From Mycoemilia scoparia (lineage: Eukaryota > Kickxellomycota > Kickxellomycetes > Kickxellales > Kickxellaceae): 20,986 nt of DNA. Location: assembly GCA_027575805.1 (NCBI GenBank), contig JANBPU010000252.1, positions 1 to 20,986 of the forward strand, written 5' to 3'. The notes under the pieces were generated by a model. The model was not told the origin of the DNA. It saw only the letters and a program-made list of their open reading frames with translations, and made no database searches. Below, piece after piece: positions 9,246 to 18,502 of this stretch (within the stretch, counting starts at the first letter, position 1; each line of letters starts with the position of its first letter). Made by a program: the position numbers and the translations under genes.

Positions 9246-10597
9246 TTCAGAGATTGCTTTTCTGGTTGCAATAGAGTTCAGAATGTAAGCTGGTGGGTGA
9301 GTGTCAGTGAGTGGATATGTGTGTTGAGGTATGGAAAGTGAAGAAATGATTTGGTAGTTGGGTTTATTGATATTCAGGAGCAGATTTCTTGGGATTTATA
9401 CCCAGCCAAAAGTTTCTGTTACCTGTGACTTCCTGAACAAACTTGGTTTTTATAAAAACAAAAATATTGTTTATGTATGTATTTATGATTATTTTGTATA
9501 AACAAAGTTTGGTGTATTTGAAAAAGAATGCCAAAATGCTATGGTGGCAAACTAAAAAAATGTTTATGTTTTGATTGGTATAATTTTTACCAGATATCAA
9601 GAAAAATATTTGTAATTTACCAACCAATCTTGATTGACATATCCTTTGAATTGGAATTTCTCAAAAAAAACTTTTTTGCTGAACCCAATGTTATTTTTCG
9701 TAAAAATGGGTCATTTAGAGCCTTTATTTTGGAGAATAAATGTTAAAGTTTACCAATCTACAAACAATTTGGGTAATGGTTTTTGAAGGATGAATGATTA
9801 TAGGGGCAATCCCAGCCAAGTGGATGTCCAGGCTTACTAGCAAATATTCACCCTTCAAAAATAATCGCCCACTTATCAGTTATGATTTTTTGTTTTCAGT
9901 TTTTATCCTTTGTTTATCTCCATTTAATTGTTTCAATTCTACACCATAGTTGCACAATTTGGCCATGGTGTTGTTATTTAAATTTATTTATGTTTATAAT
10001 TGAATTTTTCAAAATATTTTTAGAAAGCAACTAGTATTTCTCTGGTTGGAACAATGTGAAGAGATTTCGGTTGGAATCAAATGTATGGTAGATAGAAATA
10101 GTGGGTCATTATAAGATTTTGGCCTAATTACAGACCTAATTTCATACGATTCCCGGGGACTCACCATTATTTTAAAAAGATCATTGAACTTCAAACATTT
10201 ATTAACTATATTTTATAACTTTTTGGATTAAGCCAATATCGCTTTTTTGTTGGACTTTTCTGCCTTCCTTTTATGGTTTTAGTCAGTTGGAGGTGAGAAA
10301 GGGTTTTTGGAGTTGGTTAATCTAATTATGACGCATGATAATTAATCCAACTGGTAATACAATAATAAACCACTGCAAATAAATCCCAAAAATACCAGTA
10401 GGAAAAAAGCTTGTTCATATTAGTCTATATTCAAAGCACACACACACACATACAAATCACAAGCATAAAAATATCTCCACACTTTTCTTTCTCTCTCTTA
10501 TTCTGACCTTTGACTCTGTAGTTTGCATTTATTATTCAATTTAGCTTTTCATTCGTACCACATACTATTTATATTTAATTATTCTCTATGTTTCCTA
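9246..10597. other. Intergenic region, C2 to MAD1
   Basis: A divergent 1.35-kb spacer that should contain the promoters of C2 and MAD1. It holds one MITE copy (9770-9873) and a (CA)7 run at 10437-10450. The minus frame at 9364-9627 and plus frame at 9528-9746 are rich in AT-coded residues (Ile/Asn/Lys/Phe) and resemble nothing known. Just before the MAD1 ATG the bases CCTAATGTTTTCTAG look like an intron 3' end, but no matching upstream coding exon was found. Confidence 0.45.
9770..9873 (+). mobile_element. MITE copy with internal deletion
   Basis: Same orientation as the copy at 19811-19931. It starts GGGTAATGGTTTTTGAAGG, keeps ATTATAGGGGCAATCCCAGCC and GTGTCC/ATGTCC-type sequence, and ends CACCCTTCAAAAATAATCGC. 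About 17 bases next to the left terminal repeat are missing, and the ends have drifted, so this is an older copy. It lies upstream of C2. Confidence 0.7.
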
Positions 10598-13500
10598 ATG
10601 TTTTCTAGCAATAACTATGGTCACAAGAGGAAACCTTCTAGTGAAAGAGGCAACAATGATCATGGTAGTGGTGGTAGTAGTAGTAACAGCAGCAACATAG
10701 TCCAAGCAACGCCTAGCGTATCGGTTAGGAAAAGTCGTTTAACTCGCGAAAGATTCCTAAACGACCCATCATATACAGCCAACAATCACAATGGCAATTC
10801 AATGGGTGGTGGAGGACAGAGCGATATCAATAATATGCTACCACCTTCAACTGCAATTCGTTCCAGATTTAGAGAATACTTGAGTGGTTTACCAACCTCC
10901 ACCTCCACGTCCTCTTCCTCTAATATGAATAATAGTAATACTGCAGCCAATACTGTTCTTAGACCTAGAAAGAGATTATTTGCAGGTGGAGATATCGAAA
11001 GTGATAATAGTGGCGGCTTGTTGACAGCCGAGGCGAATGGAAGGGGGGATAGTAGAAATGTGCTAGGAACTGTGGGTCCAACATCTAGATTAACTAATAC
11101 TATAAAGAGGTCGTACATAACATCTACTTCTTCTGCTGCTGCTCCATCTTCTTTAAGAACAACAACAGCTGGAACAATGGTAGGTGGTGGCTTAATGGCT
11201 GAAGCAACACCTATCAGAACTGGTAATCAAAACACTCATTCTACTATGATGCTGCCTAGCTTATCAACATTGTCTTCAGTTTCTCGCCATCAGAAGAGTG
11301 AAAGAGGTGGTCATGACAATAACAATGGTACTGCTGCGGTAGCAGGGTCTGATAGTGGTTTGACACAAACTCCAATGTTGCCTTTGACAAACATAAAAGC
11401 AACAAATAGCACAAATGGTTCTAAGGAAGAAGAAGAAGATGATGATGATGATGGCGGTGTACTAAGCAGTGTACTTCGACCAAATCGATTATTTACTACG
11501 CCCAATAGCGGTGGTAATTCTGAATTTTCTGGGGTGGTAAGAAGATCGTCACCGTCCATGCCAACGATAACCCCAAGATCACGTGGCAAGACTTTGAGTG
11601 TTCTAGGGTCATCATCGCCTGCCCGGTCGATATTGGAATCCATGAGAAGAGAGGATCAAAGAGGCCATGAGCTCGAACAAGCCAAACAACGAATGCTAAA
11701 GGCAGAAAGCCAAGCGCAATCACTTAACCAACGACTTGAGCGTGAAAAATTAGAAACCGAAAAAACACACCAAATGTATAAATCTGAAATTCGTAAATTG
11801 GCAGGTCGGATAGAAAAGCTGGAAAAGGATAGGAAATGGTTATTTGAGCAAGAAGAGGCAGCTCAAGCTAGAATCAAAGAGCTTGAGTCGTCGTCATCTA
11901 ATGGCAGTCGTCAACAAGATGAAACCGAAAAATATTGGGCACTTGAGCAACAATTCCACGATCTTACTGCTGAACATGAAGACTTGCAAATCGAATATTG
12001 CAAATCTACTAGATTAATGGAGCAGCAAAAGATCGAATTTGAACATACCACGGAAAGTTTAAAGAGAAAATGCTCCAAGTATGTTGAGCAAATTCAACAG
12101 CAAAGTGAAAAGCTCAAAGACATGGCAACCCAGATAGCCGATTGCCACCACCAAGAGATGGCCATGAAGTCCCAAAGAGGAGAGTCTTCCAAGGATAATG
12201 AAAATTCCATGCCATCGTCATCGTCAGCTATTACCCAAAAGGAAGTTTCTGAACTTTTGAGTCATATTCGTAACCTCGAAACGCAAAACAAAAAGCTCGC
12301 CGAAAAAAACACTATGCTAAGCAAAACATCTTCCCGAGTAGGTTTAATTTCCGAGGAAAATATGGCCCTGAAATCTAAAGTCGAGCGGCTAGAAAAAGAA
12401 ATGGAACAAAGTTCAAATATGCATTCGGAGCTTGAAGTGTGGAAACAGGAACGTGACCAATGGGACCAGATATTCAATGAGCATAATCATCAAACGGGCG
12501 ATGGCAGCAGAGATGATATGCTGCCAAAATCGGCATTTGCTGCCGTGAGGTTAATAAAAAATCTGTATGCTGAGGCCGATGGACTTCGTAACCAAATAGA
12601 CGAATACAAGCATTTGCTTTCAACTAAAAATCAAGATGTTGGACAGGCTCACCAATCGCTTGAACAGGTTCGTCAAAAGTGTAGAGAACTTGAAATCCAG
12701 GCTAGTAAAGAGCGTGCGTCCAGAAGATCTGTGGAGAAAATTAAACAGATGGCACAACGTGAGGTCGCATTTTTGAGAGATCAGTTGAGGCTGTATGATA
12801 CTGAAGAAACTGCCAACATAACAATGGCTATTTCGACGGCAATTGTCGATCAAGCATCAGCAGCAGCACGAACATCAGGAATGGTGGATTATGATGATGT
12901 ACAAAAGAAGTTGGAGAGAATTAATAAATTGGAAACGTTAGTTGAGCAGCAGCGAGAATGGCTTAAAGAACTGGAAAATGAGATACTCAATACCAACAAT
13001 AATGGCGATGGTAGTGGCAATTCTAAAGGATCTCAGGATCAAATACCAAATCGAATGGGCGAAGAAACAGATCAGCAGAAACAGCAGAGATCAATTTCAA
13101 GATCAGCCGAAGCAGAAAGTTTGGCCACGCAATACCAAGTACAATTGAAATATGATGAGCTTCAAGATAAGTACAATCAACTAGAAACCAAATACAAGGA
13201 ACTAGAAGACGAAACCAAGCGGGTGAGTCGCAAATATGCGGAAGTTGAGCAGGAGGCAGCGAAACTGGAATGGTTGGTAGGAGAGGGACACCATGATCCT
13301 ACAAAGGAACGAATTTTGGAGCTGCGTGATAACCCGACTAGTATTGAGTGGAATAAGCGAAAAAGAGCAATTGAGACCTTGGAGGCCGAAAACCAGGCTA
13401 TGGCTGAACGAATTAAGGAACTATTGCAAGCGGCTAATGATAATAGCGGCAATTCCAGTGAGAATCAGCCATTGTCCTTATCCTCATCATCAGCTTCATC

Positions 13501-14095
13501 GATACAGCAGTCACCAATGGGAACACCGCTGACACTGCTTAATAACACAAGAAGCAGCAGTAATAATAATAATAATAATAATAACGCAGCTGCTGGCCTA
13601 TTAGATACGGTCGTAAACAACCTCAAAGAAGAAAATAAAGAGTTGGTTGAGCAAAATGGAATGCTAGAAAAGAGGATTGAGCGACTAAAGAGCGAATGGC
13701 TATTGAAAGCGCAAGAAATGAGACAGGCGGTGTATTCGCTGCTGGGATATCGGTTGGATTTCTTGCCAAATGGCAAGTTTAGGCTAACGTCAATGTATTC
13801 TGAACATCGTGATCAGTGCTTTAATTTCACCTCGTCGTCTACTTCGGCTGTTGCCACCACCAAACCTGGTGGCAGCGGTAGCAATGGTGCGGATGCCAAC
13901 AACAACAGCGGTGATGGTGGCGAGGGCACCATGGTGTTGACCGGGGGTGGAAGCAAAGAATATTTAAATAATCATGTTGGTGATATAAATTATTGGATTC
14001 GTGAGCGGGGTAGTGTGCCAATATTTTTGGCAACCATTATTATAAAAGAATTTGAAAACTGGGAAAAACGGCAACAAGAAACAGCTTCTACTTGA
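10598..14095 (+). CDS. MAD1: Spindle assembly checkpoint protein MAD1
   Basis: This 1165-residue protein is MAD1, the coiled-coil scaffold that holds Mad2 at kinetochores and nuclear pores. A disordered N-terminus (1 to about 340) precedes a long heptad-rich coiled coil (about 345-945). The Mad2-interaction motif is visible as RILELRDNPTS (905-915), matching the K-L-x-x-x-x-NPTS pattern of other MAD1 proteins. A poly-Asn linker follows. The last coil carries the Bub1-binding RLK (1029-1031), and the C-terminal RWD-like domain contains VYSLLGYRLDFLPNGKFRLT and ends with SVPIFLATI. The length far exceeds the roughly 680-750 residues usual in yeasts and human, because of low-complexity additions, including about 40 residues inside the C-terminal domain. 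The frame is open upstream to a TTG at 10523, but 10598 is the first ATG. A short upstream exon cannot be excluded. Confidence 0.93.
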   Translation: MFSSNNYGHKRKPSSERGNNDHGSGGSSSNSSNIVQATPSVSVRKSRLTRERFLNDPSYTANNHNGNSMGGGGQSDINNMLPPSTAIRSRFREYLSGLPTSTSTSSSSNMNNSNTAANTVLRPRKRLFAGGDIESDNSGGLLTAEANGRGDSRNVLGTVGPTSRLTNTIKRSYITSTSSAAAPSSLRTTTAGTMVGGGLMAEATPIRTGNQNTHSTMMLPSLSTLSSVSRHQKSERGGHDNNNGTAAVAGSDSGLTQTPMLPLTNIKATNSTNGSKEEEEDDDDDGGVLSSVLRPNRLFTTPNSGGNSEFSGVVRRSSPSMPTITPRSRGKTLSVLGSSSPARSILESMRREDQRGHELEQAKQRMLKAESQAQSLNQRLEREKLETEKTHQMYKSEIRKLAGRIEKLEKDRKWLFEQEEAAQARIKELESSSSNGSRQQDETEKYWALEQQFHDLTAEHEDLQIEYCKSTRLMEQQKIEFEHTTESLKRKCSKYVEQIQQQSEKLKDMATQIADCHHQEMAMKSQRGESSKDNENSMPSSSSAITQKEVSELLSHIRNLETQNKKLAEKNTMLSKTSSRVGLISEENMALKSKVERLEKEMEQSSNMHSELEVWKQERDQWDQIFNEHNHQTGDGSRDDMLPKSAFAAVRLIKNLYAEADGLRNQIDEYKHLLSTKNQDVGQAHQSLEQVRQKCRELEIQASKERASRRSVEKIKQMAQREVAFLRDQLRLYDTEETANITMAISTAIVDQASAAARTSGMVDYDDVQKKLERINKLETLVEQQREWLKELENEILNTNNNGDGSGNSKGSQDQIPNRMGEETDQQKQQRSISRSAEAESLATQYQVQLKYDELQDKYNQLETKYKELEDETKRVSRKYAEVEQEAAKLEWLVGEGHHDPTKERILELRDNPTSIEWNKRKRAIETLEAENQAMAERIKELLQAANDNSGNSSENQPLSLSSSSASSIQQSPMGTPLTLLNNTRSSSNNNNNNNNAAAGLLDTVVNNLKEENKELVEQNGMLEKRIERLKSEWLLKAQEMRQAVYSLLGYRLDFLPNGKFRLTSMYSEHRDQCFNFTSSSTSAVATTKPGGSGSNGADANNNSGDGGEGTMVLTGGGSKEYLNNHVGDINYWIRERGSVPIFLATIIIKEFENWEKRQQETAST
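13310..13342 (+). other. MAD1 Mad2-interaction motif
   Basis: These codons encode RILELRDNPTS. In the MAD1 family the corresponding stretch threads through the Mad2 safety belt; the hydrophobic pair IL and the NPTS step are the recognisable parts. The motif sits between two coiled-coil segments, as expected. Confidence 0.8.
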
Positions 14096-14330
14096 CGAGG
14101 CTTTTTTATAACGAGAGATTTTTATTTGAATTTTGTTTATTTACAAATGGAAAGATAAAGATAAAATCTAAAAGCTATTTATTATTGTTGTGGTATGGTG
14201 GTGGTTATTTTGTTTTTTGCTAATAATAATGATGATGATGATAAATAGCAAAAACTGGTTAGCTCTTAGTTTAAGCTGTTGGTATCATTGCCGCTGCTAT
14301 CTGTGATCTGGCAATACAATAGAAGCTGTG

Positions 14331-15101
14331 TTATTTGCTTTGGTGATGAGATAAAGCAGAAGTTGACGGGGTTTGCTCTTGTTGTTGTAACAATGTTGAA
14401 TTAGAGGAAGTATTAGTTGAAGCAGTTGGCGGTGGTACTGACGATGACGAAGGCAGCGAAGCAGCAGCAGCAGTAGTAGTAGCAATTTCGGAAGCCAATG
14501 CAAGCTTATCCAAAGTTTTGTATGCAACACTTGACTTGGCAGCTTTCTTTGACGTTCCAAATCCCGTAGCAATCGGTGTGCCAGAAAAATAAACCGTAGA
14601 TTTGAATACAAACCCTTTGTATGTACTGGGATCGATTATAGTGATTCCTGGTTTTTCTTGAGATAGAATTGGTGGTAGTAATAAATTTTGTAATACGCTT
14701 AATGACTGTTGCTGTTGTTGTGGGAAAACTGGGTTTATAGTGGTATTTGTATTTCCTGAATTATTCTGTGGTATGGTAGTTGATGTGGTATATTTGGGGA
14801 TTGACATTGGTGCTGCTATAGATGATGATGGTAGTGGTGGCTGTTGTTGTTGGTTATTCAATTCTGAGGTATTATTTAAAGGACTATTGATACTGTTAGA
14901 ATAGTAGCCGTTGCCAATTGCCAGAGCTTCAGCTATTTCAGATGAACTTGGCTTTTCACATACATTGGTGTCGAATATGAAGTCATTTTGTCGTTTTATG
15001 AGATTTGAGTAGTGGTTGAGTAAAGAAGTTGGGTGGTGGCCGTTTTCTACCAATTGACGGAAATTCTTTAAAAGAACTGGGATCGATGACATTATCGATT
15101 C

Positions 15102-15136
<35 letters not shown>

Positions 15137-15836
15137 CCAAGTCTTGTGAAGGTGGTTGATTGTCTTGGTTATAAGTAGTAGGAACAGGGGTCGCCGTGGT
15201 GATGGTAGGTTTATTAACATCACCACCATCGGGTGGATCTTTATTTTTATTATCACCATTGGTGGTAGTAATAGCAATTTTTTCGTGTTTATCATTTACA
15301 GCTCCTTGCTGGTGCGTCGGTATTTGTTTCTTATTATTTTTGATATCGGGATGTTGCAGGCTTAAGTTTAGATCGATATTGTTATCATCGAGAACATTCT
15401 TTCCCTTATTGTTCTGCTGCTTCTGGTGACCTCCCTCTGCTGCCACAGTTATAGCCGGCGTTCCCGATGCTGTTGAGGCAGTGGTTTGTTTATTTGAAAC
15501 CGGATCAACTTGTTGTCTCGCATTCTTTGACTTTTTAAGCAGCTCTTCATAAAACTGTGGTATAGACACGATCTTTTTACAAACATCATTTTTGGCTTCT
15601 TTCTTGCTGGGAAACTTGGCCGAGGAATGCGATTTGAGCGATTTCTTGCCATCTTTGTAGCTAGCCTTGCAAATAAACCCGACCGTTTCTGATTTTACGC
15701 CATGTGAAGATACAGTTTCTATGGAGGTTGACTTGTATGTAAACTGAATGTCGAGGCCCAATGTTTGGTTGAGGTAATTGACTGAGCCCATGGGATTGTC
15801 AAGTGGTTCGATTAAGGTTGACTTGGTTTTGGCCAT
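14331..15836 (-). CDS. D1: protein with two double-stranded-RNA-binding domains
   Basis: A 501-residue single exon starts at ATG 15836, the first in frame, with TATATAAA about 40 nt upstream. dsRBD 1 spans about 14-91: the strand FICKASYKDG is followed by the diagnostic second helix PSKKEAKNDVCKKIV, whose lysines contact the RNA phosphates in this family. A low-complexity linker (95-245) ends in eleven Thr. dsRBD 2 is split: helix 1 HPTSLLNHY (268-276) is separated by about 112 residues rich in Gln, Asn, Pro and Ser from the strands and helix 2 (405-447), FVFKSTVYFSG then GTSKKAAKSSVAYKTLDKLAL-like sequence. There is no RNase III, helicase or deaminase domain, so the likely role is an RNA-binding partner, for example for a Dicer-like or other RNA enzyme; that is inference. 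It is convergent with MAD1 and a tandem paralogue of D2. Confidence 0.82.
15102..15135. repeat. (TGT)n microsatellite coding poly-Thr in D1
   Basis: About eleven TGT/TTG triplets in plus-strand reading encode eleven consecutive Thr (residues 235-245 of D1) in the linker between the two dsRBDs. Pure triplet tracts of this kind vary in length between strains. Confidence 0.85.
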
Positions 15837-16637
15837 ATTTTCTTGCGTGTCTCTATGTTCTCTGTATGCGTGTTTATATATTGTGGCGTTGGTGGTTACA
15901 GAGATAATGGAATTTACGGGAGTGTTTATATATTTATATGTATAAAGCAGCGATGGGTGCGATGAAGGCGATTTGAATTTAAGTGGAGGAAAGAAGGTTG
16001 AATTTGGTTAAGGGGACTTGAATGCAAAAGGATAATAAAATCAAGAGAGAGTGAGACAAAGTGAGTGTTTGTGATAAAACCAAAGAAGTTTAGTAGTAAT
16101 AATAATTATGATAATGATTATAATAGCAATAACAACAACAATAATAGTCAAGATAACTTTGAAAGACAAAAAAGAAAATGCTATTAACCCACAGATCTAC
16201 AGTTACAAATACTTTTTGCTAGTTTATACCAACAGTGGAGATTCATCATTGATTTTGTAATGATCATGAAAGGGTGCATTGTGATTGGCCAATTTCAGTT
16301 TCTCGCAATAGTCATTATGATTCCTTGTGTGTTTCTTTGATAGGTTTCTTTTTCAGAGTGAGAGAAATTGCTACACGCCAACACAGCCTTAAGCCACTCA
16401 GTAGTAGTAGTAGTAGTAATATTGACTACTATAACAGCTGGTTTGTTAAGCACTACTATCTTGCTTAAAGAACAGCTACCAAAAAAGAAACCAGATGAAC
16501 GTGTTGAATTACATTAACAAATATTCATTATAGCCTTTCTAAACTATAATCATAGAGTGTTGTATTGTTTGTTACTGCAACAAATCAGAATAAAATGCAA
16601 AAGCATCGAAAAAATTTATAAAGCTGTAATATCGTTG
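15837..16637. other. Intergenic region, D1 promoter side to D2 stop
   Basis: This 800-bp spacer includes a TATATAAA box for D1 (15873-15880), a CCAAT-type palindrome ATTGGCCAAT (16284-16293) and AAT/AAC/AGT triplet tracts near 16095-16150 and 16400-16420. Open frames here start on GTG or are short and AT-driven. I see no gene. Confidence 0.5.
15873..15880 (-). promoter_or_regulatory. Putative TATA box of D1
   Basis: TATATAAA on the minus strand lies about 40 nt before the D1 ATG. Position and sequence fit a Pol II core promoter, though TATA-like strings are common in AT-rich spacers. Confidence 0.4.
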
Positions 16638-17468
16638 TTATTGGCCATTCCTGGCAGTATCATCGTTCTTGAGACTTGCTTCTTTCTCACCGACCCTTTC
16701 ACCATTTCTGCGACTGTTCAGACCGTTATAATACACACCATGTTCCTTTTCTAATGCCAACTTACTCAATAAGACCTTTACCGCCTCATGCTCTGCATTT
16801 TTGACAGATGGGGCTTTACTGATAATAGGCTCCCACCCATCAACAGAAATTTTGCAAACAAATCGGTTTATGTCGCTGTTTTCACATTTTCGGGAATCCA
16901 TGTAAAACTCCGGTTTAACCTTAAAATCCCTGTTAACATTCATATAATGATTCAGTAAACTTTTTGGATGATAACCTTCTTCTATAAGTTTAGGAAATGA
17001 TTCCACAGATTCATCAATATCCATATTTATTAGAGCAATTTTGGTCTTTTTCTTTCCGATATTTTTCTTGGCCTCAGCGAGCTTTTCGTTGTTACAGAAT
17101 ATTGGGTTTTCAAACGCCTCTATACAGGCATCTCGTTTGGCCTCTTTTTTTGTATTTTTCGGTTGGGAAGTGACCGAATGGTCTTCGAATTTTACTGTGC
17201 ATTTGAATAGCGGTCCCAAGAATTTGTTTCTTGATTTATTACTAATAGAGTAGTTTTGATCTGGGCCTGTAGTAGAAGTATCAACGGCAGAGTTTGATTT
17301 GTAATCTTTGGGTGGATAATTCTGGCGATGTCTACAATTTCTGATATCATCAACAGCGTATTGATTTTCTTCAAAACTGAACTCAGGTGTTATCTTGAGT
17401 AAATCACATTTTTGGTAGAACTCGGTTATCGGATTGGGTTGGTAACTTGAATTTTCAGTTTTTTCCAT
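16638..17468 (-). CDS. D2: protein with two double-stranded-RNA-binding domains, paralogue of D1
   Basis: I place the start at ATG 17468 (MEKTENSS), giving 276 residues. It aligns with the D1 start (MAKTKSTL), and a TATA box lies only about 34 nt before the upstream ATG at 17528, which would then sit at or near the transcription start. dsRBD 1 (about 11-120) has helix 1 ITEFYQKC, an insert of about 45 residues, then LFKCTVKFEDH and helix 2 NTKKEAKRDACIEAF. dsRBD 2 (166-240) is compact: GYHPKSLLNHY matches GHHPTSLLNHY of D1, followed by RFVCKISVDG and a less basic second helix, VKNAEHEAVKVLLSKLAL. No catalytic domain is present. A basic Arg/Lys-rich tail (252-276) follows. Like D1, it is best read as an RNA-binding adaptor of unknown partner. 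Confidence 0.8.
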   Translation of the reverse strand: MEKTENSSYQPNPITEFYQKCDLLKITPEFSFEENQYAVDDIRNCRHRQNYPPKDYKSNSAVDTSTTGPDQNYSISNKSRNKFLGPLFKCTVKFEDHSVTSQPKNTKKEAKRDACIEAFENPIFCNNEKLAEAKKNIGKKKTKIALINMDIDESVESFPKLIEEGYHPKSLLNHYMNVNRDFKVKPEFYMDSRKCENSDINRFVCKISVDGWEPIISKAPSVKNAEHEAVKVLLSKLALEKEHGVYYNGLNSRRNGERVGEKEASLKNDDTARNGQ

Positions 17469-18074
17469 GTTTAATATAAAGGAATGTAATTTAGGGAGAG
17501 ATACCAAAAAAGAGAGGGATGTCTGCATGTACTAACGGAGTTACAAAAATCACTGCTTTTTATACACATTACTACGCAATGTGGTGGGAGAGGGGGGAGA
17601 TGTGAGTCTTTTGGGGGATAATGTTGAGACAAGTTGACGATTAAGCTGTCATTGTTATTTCTCTGAGAAAAGTATTCTTCAGTCTTTAGCTGGGAAATGG
17701 TTGGCAATGATATTTGATTGATTTAAAATTGTTGACATCAGAGTTGCAATTGCATCACCAATAACAGCTAATCCAACCAGCAAAAAGTGTTTAAACTCCT
17801 GCTATTATGCAACTTATAAGCTTATATATGCCAGCACTATCGACTCATTATAGTTTGTATTTAATCAGTTTATTATCATTTTTGTACTATGGCTCAGTTC
17901 AATAGCTAAAAGAAAATGTAGCCTAATGTAGTATAAGAAGCTCCAAAGCAATTTGACTCTACATTATGAACAATCAATCCCGACGATCAATATTATTGAA
18001 CCTCTCTTTCACCTCCCCTTTCCAAGAAAAGAGTGATTTTTGCAAATATATAAAAGATAGGGTGTAGAGCTTTT
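17469..18074. other. Intergenic region, D2 promoter side to Sm-G 3' end
   Basis: Holds the TATA box of D2 and the 3' UTR of Sm-G. The frame 17471-17707 on minus lies over the D2 leader and looks accidental. Nothing else is recognised. Confidence 0.45.
17557..17564 (-). promoter_or_regulatory. Putative TATA box of D2
   Basis: TATAAAAA on the minus strand. It lies about 34 nt from the first in-frame ATG (17528) and about 93 nt from the second (17468). The spacing favours the second ATG as the used start. Confidence 0.45.
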
Positions 18075-18502
18075 TTAGTACATGGCCTCGGCCAGTTCAA
18101 GTATCACTATACTATTTCCACGGATAACCTATCACAGATCCATCAATCACACAAATAACTCAATTAATCACTATTAGCAGCTTAGATATATATACATACT
18201 TTTGATACCTGACTAATTGATTAAATAGAGAAAGTAGTGCTACTTACAGATGTGCCTAGTGGGATTCTTTCGTCTCCTTTGATTTCATATAAGTCATCCA
18301 TAACAATATTCATAAATGCGTCATAGCCACGAAGTACTCCCTCGACTTTACGTGATCCATTGAGTTGGATTCTTAGCTTCTTTTCCATATATCTATTATT
18401 ATTATTATTGTTGTTGTTGTTAGAATAATTTGTCAATATATCTTTGATTAATTTATTTCTCTTTACTTGCTTTTTGAGTTCGGGTAACTGGGCCTTGACC
18501 AT
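18075..18502 (-). CDS. SNRPG: Small nuclear ribonucleoprotein G (Sm-G)
   Basis: Exons are 18248-18502 and 18075-18128, joined across a 119-nt intron that begins GTAAGT and ends GATAG. The product is Sm-G, one of seven Sm proteins that ring spliceosomal snRNAs. Sm1 is seen in LRIQLNGSRKVEGVLRGYDAF-type sequence with FMNIVMDD. The last exon gives the Sm2 signature VIRGNSIVILE and ends at TAA 18075-18077. The first exon starts MVKAQLPELKK, as in other Sm-G proteins. Between PELKK and YMEKKL, which are adjacent in yeast Sm-G, lies an extra stretch of about 26 codons (VKRNKLIKDI... ending in Asn9-Arg). With it the protein is 102 residues; without it 76, the normal size. The stretch looks like a 77-nt intron but its removal at GT/AG shifts the frame (see findings). 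Confidence 0.9.

Noticed and set aside
9364..9627. 87-residue minus-strand frame upstream of C2
   Set aside because: Ile/Asn/Lys/Phe-rich composition, no domain, no paralogue elsewhere in the window; probably chance.
10523..10597. N-terminal extension of MAD1 with a hydrophobic start
   Set aside because: The upstream start codon is TTG, not ATG. The first ATG is 10598, and the extension has the composition of a leader or of intron sequence.
10590..10612. Intron 3' end (CCTAAT, then TTTTCTAG) just before the MAD1 start
   Set aside because: No upstream ATG exon with the needed phase was found; the nearest ATGs (10327, 10333) run into stops or the wrong frame. Left as uncertain.
17469..17528. 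D2 start at ATG 17528 giving a hydrophobic N-terminal leader
   Set aside because: The TATA box is only about 34 nt away, and D1 aligns with the second ATG, so the extra 20 residues are probably 5' leader.
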